This document shows positions 35,547-39,258 of a stretch of DNA of 39,258 bases, piece after piece. The notes beneath the pieces were generated by a model, which saw nothing but the letters and a program-made list of their open reading frames with translations, was not told where the DNA came from and ran no database searches. The stretch is from contig DATIBR010000181.1 of assembly GCA_035457425.1 (NCBI GenBank), positions 1-39,258 of the forward strand, in the 5' to 3' direction. Position numbers and translations under genes: made by a program. Source of the DNA: Terriglobales bacterium (lineage in GTDB: Bacteria; Acidobacteriota; Terriglobia; Terriglobales; Acidobacteriaceae). Each line of letters opens with the position of its first letter. The first letter of the stretch is position 1.

Positions 35547-37820
35547 ATGGAAATAAGGAAAGCCATCGGCGTTGCCGGCATCGTGCAGGGCGTGGGCTTC
35601 CGCCCGTACGTCTACCGGTTGGCAGCCTGGCGGCAGCTGCGCGGATTCGTTACCAATACCGCCGCCGGCGTCAGCATCGAGGTGCAGGGTCCCGCTGCGG
35701 ACGTGGAGGACTTCGTGCGCCGCCTTCCCGTCGAGGCGCCGGCGCTGGCGCGGGTCACCGGGGTGACGGTGACCGAGCTGCCGTGCACGCCGGAGGCGGA
35801 CTTCCGCATCGTCGCCAGCCGCCACGGCGACGCGGTGCAGACGCTCATCCCGCCCGACGTCGCCACCTGCCCGGCGTGCCTGCGGGAGCTGCTTGATCCT
35901 GCGGACCGCCGTTATCGCTACCCCTTCATCAATTGCACCGATTGCGGGCCGCGCTTCACCATCACGCGCTGCCTGCCGTATGACCGGCCGTACACCTCGA
36001 TGGCGCCGTTCGAGATGTGTCCGGCGTGCCAGAACGAGTACGACGATCCGGCGGACCGCCGCTTCCACGCGCAGCCGAACGGCTGCTGGGAGTGCGGCCC
36101 GAGGCTCCAGCTGTGGGAGCGCGACGAGGTCAGGCTGAGCGTCGCCGATCCTGTCGCCGCGGCCGCCGAAGCCCTGCGCTGCGGCAAGATCGTGGCGGTC
36201 AAGGGCGTCGGCGGCTTTCATCTTGCCGTCGACGCCACCAATGCAGAGGCGGTCGACCGCCTGCGGGAGCGCAAGCAGCGCGTCGACAAACCCTTCGCCG
36301 TGATGATCGCCGATCTCGCCGCGGCCCGCGCGTTCTGCGAAGTGGACGAGCCGGCTGCTGCCCTGCTCCAGCAGCCGCAACGCCCCATCGTGCTTTTGCC
36401 GCGCCGGCCCGGGACGGCGATCGCCGACGCGGTGGCTCCTTTCCAGCGGACGCTCGGGCTGTTCCTGCCCTACACCCCGTTGCACCACCTGCTGCTCAAG
36501 GACTCGCGCCTGCCCGCGCTCGTGATGACCAGCGGCAACCGGAGCGAGGAGCCCATCGCGATCGACAACCGCGAGGCGCGCGCGCGCCTGCGCACGCTGG
36601 CGGACCTCTTTCTCGTGCACGACCGCGAGATCCTGCTGCGCTGCGACGACTCGGTGGTGCGGCCGGCCGCGGGTCGCGCGCGGGTCATCCGCCGCGCGCG
36701 TGGTCACGTCCCCGTGCCCATTTTCCTGCACCGCACGGTTCCGGCCATCCTCGCGGTCGGCGGCGAGATGAAGAACACCATCTGCCTCGCCCAGGGAAAA
36801 CACGCGTTCCTCAGCCAGCACGTCGGCGAGCTCGAGAATGCCGAGGCGCAGCGCTTCTTCGAGGAAGCGGTAGCCCATCTCCAGCATATCGCGCAGATCA
36901 CGCCGGTCGTCGTCGCGCACGACATGCATCCCGACTACTTCACGACCCGCTGGGCGGAGCGCCGGCACGGCGTTCGCCGGGTCGCGGTGCAGCATCATCA
37001 CGCGCATCTCGCCAGCTGCATGGCGGAGAACCACCTCGCCGGCGAGACCATCGGGATCATCCTCGACGGCACCGGGTACGGTACGGACGGCCGCATCTGG
37101 GGAGGCGAGGTGCTGGTCGGCGGCTACGCCGGGTTCCGCCGCGCCGCGCACCTGAAGTACGTCGCGATGCCGGGAGGCGAGGCGGCCGTGCGCGAGCCGT
37201 GGCGAATGGCGGTCGCGCACCTCGCTGCGGCGATGGAGATCGAGCAGCTCGAACCTGTGCTGCTGCGGCTCGCGCCGGAGCCGAGCTGGCGGACGCTGCT
37301 GCGGATGATCGAGCGCCGCCTGAACTCGCCGCTCACCTCGAGCTGCGGCCGCTTGTTCGACGCCGTCGCCGCGCTGCTCGGCGTGCGCAGTCGCGTCAAC
37401 TACGAAGCCCAGGCCGCCATCGAGCTCGAGGCTCGGATGGGTGCCGGCAACGACGCCCGGGGCAGCTACCCGTTCGCGATCACGGAGGAAGCGGGCGTGC
37501 GCATCATCGATCCTTCGCCGATGTTCCAGGAGCTCCTGCGCGATCTGGCGCGGGGCGAAAGCAAGAGCGTCATGAGCCGGCGCTTCCACCGCGGCCTGGT
37601 GGACGCGTTCTCGGCGGTGGCGTGCGCGCTCGCCGGCGAGACCGGCCTCGACCGCGTATGCCTCAGCGGTGGAAGCTTCCAGAATGTATTCCTGCTCGAG
37701 CAGCTCACCGCCGCGCTCGAGCATGCCGGGCTGCGCGTCTACAGCCAGGCGGAAGTTCCCACCGGAGATGGCGGAATTTCCCTGGGACAGGCCATGGTGG
37801 CTGCCCACGTTGATCTCTAG
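35547..37820 (+). CDS. hypF: Carbamoyltransferase HypF
   Basis: This 757-residue multidomain protein has an N-terminal acylphosphatase domain (IVQGVGFRPYVYRLA) and two zinc fingers (CPACLRELLDP ... NCTDCGPRF and CPACQNEYDDP ... CWECGP). A YrdC-like domain follows (VAVKGVGGFHLAVDATN, KPFAVMIADL), then a Kae1-like carbamoyltransferase domain (VVAHDMHPDYFTTRWAE, VQHHHAHLASCMAEN, DGTGYGTDGRIWGGE). It makes the cyanide ligand precursor from carbamoyl phosphate and passes it to HypE. The length is typical. It is the last gene of the operon; the stop lies in a TCTCTAGAGA palindrome. Confidence 0.96.
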   Translation: MEIRKAIGVAGIVQGVGFRPYVYRLAAWRQLRGFVTNTAAGVSIEVQGPAADVEDFVRRLPVEAPALARVTGVTVTELPCTPEADFRIVASRHGDAVQTLIPPDVATCPACLRELLDPADRRYRYPFINCTDCGPRFTITRCLPYDRPYTSMAPFEMCPACQNEYDDPADRRFHAQPNGCWECGPRLQLWERDEVRLSVADPVAAAAEALRCGKIVAVKGVGGFHLAVDATNAEAVDRLRERKQRVDKPFAVMIADLAAARAFCEVDEPAAALLQQPQRPIVLLPRRPGTAIADAVAPFQRTLGLFLPYTPLHHLLLKDSRLPALVMTSGNRSEEPIAIDNREARARLRTLADLFLVHDREILLRCDDSVVRPAAGRARVIRRARGHVPVPIFLHRTVPAILAVGGEMKNTICLAQGKHAFLSQHVGELENAEAQRFFEEAVAHLQHIAQITPVVVAHDMHPDYFTTRWAERRHGVRRVAVQHHHAHLASCMAENHLAGETIGIILDGTGYGTDGRIWGGEVLVGGYAGFRRAAHLKYVAMPGGEAAVREPWRMAVAHLAAAMEIEQLEPVLLRLAPEPSWRTLLRMIERRLNSPLTSSCGRLFDAVAALLGVRSRVNYEAQAAIELEARMGAGNDARGSYPFAITEEAGVRIIDPSPMFQELLRDLARGESKSVMSRRFHRGLVDAFSAVACALAGETGLDRVCLSGGSFQNVFLLEQLTAALEHAGLRVYSQAEVPTGDGGISLGQAMVAAHVDL

Positions 37821-37864
37821 AGACGCTCGTCCAAATATCTCAAGCTGCGGGGAACCTCTAGAGG
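37814..37864. repeat. Two CTCTAGAG palindromes at the end of the hyp operon
   Basis: TCTCTAGAGA (37814-37823, spanning the hypF stop) and CCTCTAGAGG (37855-37864) are perfect ten-base palindromes sharing an eight-base core, with cores 41 bases apart. No T-run follows either. They mark the start of a 110-base gap before the opposing lipocalin gene in which I see no convincing terminator. Confidence 0.35.
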
Positions 37865-37930
37865 GGCAACTCGTCCGCACCTGCAGTCCGGATCATGGGG
37901 CCCTAGATAGTGCCCGATCCTCAGTGAGTC

Positions 37931-38479
37931 TCAGTCTCCGGATTGAGGAGTGCGTACCAGCTTCTCAGGATCGTAGCCGACATCTGCGATCTTCTTTGCG
38001 AGTCGCGCGTACAGCGACTGGTCCATGCGGGGCTCCCGGCTGAGTATCCAGAGGTACTTGCGTGAGGGTTCTCCCACGACGGCATACTCGTACTCCGGGC
38101 CCAGGTCGAGGATCCAGTACTTGCCATAGAAAGGCCAGAAGAACGTCACCTTGAGCTTGGAATTGGAAGCTCTGTCGGTGACCTTTGCCGTGCCCACGGC
38201 CCGCTTTGTCTTACCTTCCTTGGAGCGGCACTCATTGACAACTTCTACTGTTCCGTCGGGCCGCAAGGTGTATGTGGCCGAGGTGTCGCCCGCGCAGTCC
38301 TTCTGGAAGCGGTTCGGATAGCGAGCGATCTCATACCACTTACCGACGTAGCGCTTCAGGTCAACGTGCGCGACTGTTGGTAATTGCGCGTTCGTGCTTG
38401 CCAGAGACTCCGTCATCATTCCACTCGCTAAGATCGCAAGAACCCAGAAGCCCACGACGAGTCGTTTCCGTTTCATCAT
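37931..38479 (-). CDS. Lipocalin family protein (Blc-like)
   Basis: This 182-residue protein starts with an N-terminal hydrophobic signal (LVVGFWVLAILASGM). The mature sequence has the lipocalin signature VDLKRYVGKWYEIARYPNRF (G-x-W). Later strands include YTLRPDGTVEVVNEC, LKVTFFWPFYGKYWILDLG, YEYAVVGEPSRKYLWILSR and PRMDQSLYARL, all typical of bacterial lipocalin Blc. Blc binds fatty acids or lysophospholipids in the envelope. No lipobox Cys is evident at the signal end, so it is probably soluble rather than a lipoprotein. Start at 38479 or at the next codon (38476). Codon use and GC are lower than in the upstream 37 kb. Confidence 0.9.
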   Translation of the reverse strand: MMKRKRLVVGFWVLAILASGMMTESLASTNAQLPTVAHVDLKRYVGKWYEIARYPNRFQKDCAGDTSATYTLRPDGTVEVVNECRSKEGKTKRAVGTAKVTDRASNSKLKVTFFWPFYGKYWILDLGPEYEYAVVGEPSRKYLWILSREPRMDQSLYARLAKKIADVGYDPEKLVRTPQSGD

Positions 38480-38581
38480 GTCAAGGCGACCTATTGCTGC
38501 CGTTCGCTGAACCGCTAATCAGTCTACCTGGGGCGCACAGGGTAGCGAACCGTGGTGACCGGGGTCCTACTTGCAGAAAGC

Positions 38582-38603
38582 CTTTCGATGTAATCTTCGA
38601 AAG
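38582..38603. terminator. Hairpin beside the tRNA fragment
   Basis: CTTTCGA and TCGAAAG form a perfect seven-pair stem with an eight-base loop. It lies 17 bases beyond the CCA end of the tRNA fragment in the tRNA's direction, where a tRNA terminator would be expected. Only a weak T-rich run follows. Confidence 0.4.
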
Positions 38604-38619
38604 AGCCACAAAGAAAGAA

Positions 38620-38680
38620 TGGTCGGCGAGAGGGGATTTGAACCTCCGACCCCCTGGTCCCGAAACACCAGCTACATCGC
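38620..38680 (-). pseudogene. 3' fragment of a tRNA-Pro (CGG anticodon)
   Basis: Read on the minus strand it gives an anticodon-arm-like segment with TTTCGGGACCAG, a variable region GGGGTC, a T-arm GGAGGTTCAAATCC and an acceptor 3' half CTCGCCG followed by ACCA. It closely resembles the 3' half of tRNA-Pro (compare GGGGTCGGAGGTTC of bacterial proK). The 5' half does not fit: no CGGCGAG acceptor strand exists upstream, the anticodon loop is one base too long, and the T-stem has a mismatch. It is therefore a remnant rather than a working tRNA, as left when an element integrates into a tRNA 3' end. Confidence 0.65.
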
Positions 38681-38748
38681 TATGTGATTGTCCCGTTTAG
38701 GTTGGCTCTGCGTCGTGCAGCATCGTTTTGCGGGGTTTTCGGCAGCTA

Positions 38749-38770
38749 TTGGACCCAAGTTGGACCCAAG
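38749..38770. repeat. Tandem 11-base direct repeat
   Basis: TTGGACCCAAG occurs twice back to back. Each copy has TTGG/CCAA ends, so single copies could form small hairpins. It lies about 70 bases from the tRNA fragment and may be part of an integration-site scar. Confidence 0.6.
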
Positions 38771-38917
38771 TCTCTCGGAAGCATCGTCGTAGTAATTTCA
38801 GTGTTAGAACGCTAGTTGCTTGCCAAGGGTTCAAGCGTCCTTGTTCCTCGAGGTTGGCCCGCGCTGTACATCATGGACTCAAGCCCGATGCGAGCGGGGT
38901 TCTTCCCGGGTTATGGA

Positions 38918-39258
38918 TCAGTTGCTCGTAACGTGCGTCTGTCGCGGAGGTGTTCGCGCAGGTAGGCTGGCTTTTTTCTGAAGCTGGGCGATCTCGACCG
39001 CGATACGCAGCAGCTCGGAGACGCTCCACGCCTGAGCGATGCAGCCCCGCGGCGTATGTGGTACGTCGGCATCCAGGATCTCTGACACCTGGCCGAGACC
39101 TGCTTCCGCCAAGTGATCTTCGAAGCCGGCCAGGATCTCGTTGGCACGCCTGCTTGCGGCGAGGCTGCTTTCGTGTAGCCGCAGATAGGCGCTAAGAAAC
39201 GGCCCAATCAGCCACGGCCACACCGTTCCCTGGTGATACACCGAATCGCGGTGGTAGG
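38918..39258 (-). CDS. Glycogen-debranching-type enzyme, C-terminal end (partial)
   Basis: The frame is open from the window edge to the stop at 38918-38920. It gives at least 113 residues starting YHRDSVYHQGTVWPWLIGPF, the characteristic late motif of the amylo-alpha-1,6-glucosidase (GDE C-terminal, (alpha/alpha)6 barrel) family. Then come YLRLHESS, PRGCIAQAWSVSELLRI (the family's GCxxQAWSV block) and an ordinary tail. This family removes alpha-1,6 branches from glycogen or related glucans. The N-terminal part lies beyond the window, so substrate and full domain structure are not visible. Confidence 0.85.
   Translation of the reverse strand, partial: YHRDSVYHQGTVWPWLIGPFLSAYLRLHESSLAASRRANEILAGFEDHLAEAGLGQVSEILDADVPHTPRGCIAQAWSVSELLRIAVEIAQLQKKASLPARTPPRQTHVTSN

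Larger units (their letters stand above)
38480..38917. other. Gene-free 438-base stretch between lipocalin and debranching enzyme
   Basis: No credible protein gene is present. It contains a hairpin (38582-38603), a tRNA-Pro 3' fragment (38620-38680) and an 11-base direct repeat (38749-38770), and it is clearly less GC-rich than most of the window. Open frames here are antisense to the tRNA remnant. Confidence 0.6.

Noticed and set aside
35211-37880. 889-codon minus-strand open frame
   Set aside because: Antisense to hypB/hypF, both unmistakable; the translation is a charged, low-complexity shadow.
38541-38575. Third CRP-like site (GTGACCGGGGTCCTAC near 38554)
   Set aside because: Only the left half-site matches; the right half is TCCT instead of TCAC.
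38272-38700. Open frame ending in a peptide ARGDLNLRPPGPE
   Set aside because: This is the familiar spurious peptide read antisense through a tRNA; it also runs antisense through the lipocalin gene.

Overview
The window is a GC-rich, densely coded bacterial chromosome segment with many 1-23 base gene overlaps. The gene content suggests a Gram-negative anaerobe or facultative anaerobe, most plausibly an Acidobacteriota member or another soil/subsurface lineage. Supporting features are the CHASE2 kinase beside a FecR protein, very large multiheme cytochromes, secreted virginiamycin-lyase-like propellers and ATP-dependent benzoyl-CoA reductase. This placement is inference from gene content; no rRNA or other phylogenetic marker is present.

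Region 1 (1-5118) holds envelope and secreted proteins: a seven-bladed WD40 propeller (5' end outside the window) followed by a Tat-signal polysaccharide deacetylase on the plus strand. Converging on them are a virginiamycin B lyase-like propeller, a family-3 solute-binding protein with an extra C-terminal region, and a DUF2490-like protein on the minus strand.

Region 2 (5167-18360, all minus strand) looks like a regulated electron-transfer system across the cell envelope. A sigma-54 activator, a CHASE2 histidine kinase and a FecR-domain protein come first. Next are a 23-heme cytochrome, a 22-heme cytochrome, an outer-membrane beta-barrel, a secreted protein of unknown function, a b-type-cytochrome-like membrane protein and an iron-sulfur flavoprotein. 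A sigma-54-like -24/-12 promoter lies in front of each cytochrome gene. The 22-heme protein carries four near-identical three-heme repeats. The flavoprotein appears to be a circularly permuted thioredoxin-reductase fold and has a His in place of one cluster Cys.

Region 3 (18509-27003) starts with a CRP/FNR-type regulator gene that runs into the end of an eight-gene minus-strand operon. That operon encodes class I benzoyl-CoA reductase (BcrCBAD) and the steps that open the ring: dienoyl-CoA hydratase, hydroxyenoyl-CoA dehydrogenase and oxoenoyl-CoA hydrolase. It ends with a short-chain dehydrogenase that may oxidise the product.

Region 4 (27269-37820) is a divergent plus-strand operon for a group 3b NAD(P)-linked [NiFe]-hydrogenase (beta, a cyclic-nucleotide-domain protein, gamma, delta, alpha). 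It also encodes the hydrogenase's maturation protease and HypC, D, E, A, B and F. HypA lacks the usual zinc ribbon. The 265-base divergent promoter region carries two CRP-like palindromes, and the CRP-family protein of Region 3 has the matching recognition-helix residues. One regulator may therefore control both aromatic degradation and hydrogen metabolism.

Region 5 (37821-39258) has visibly lower GC. It holds a lipocalin, a 3' fragment of a tRNA-Pro with a hairpin and a short direct repeat (a possible integration scar), and the C-terminal end of a glycogen-debranching-type enzyme that continues past the window.
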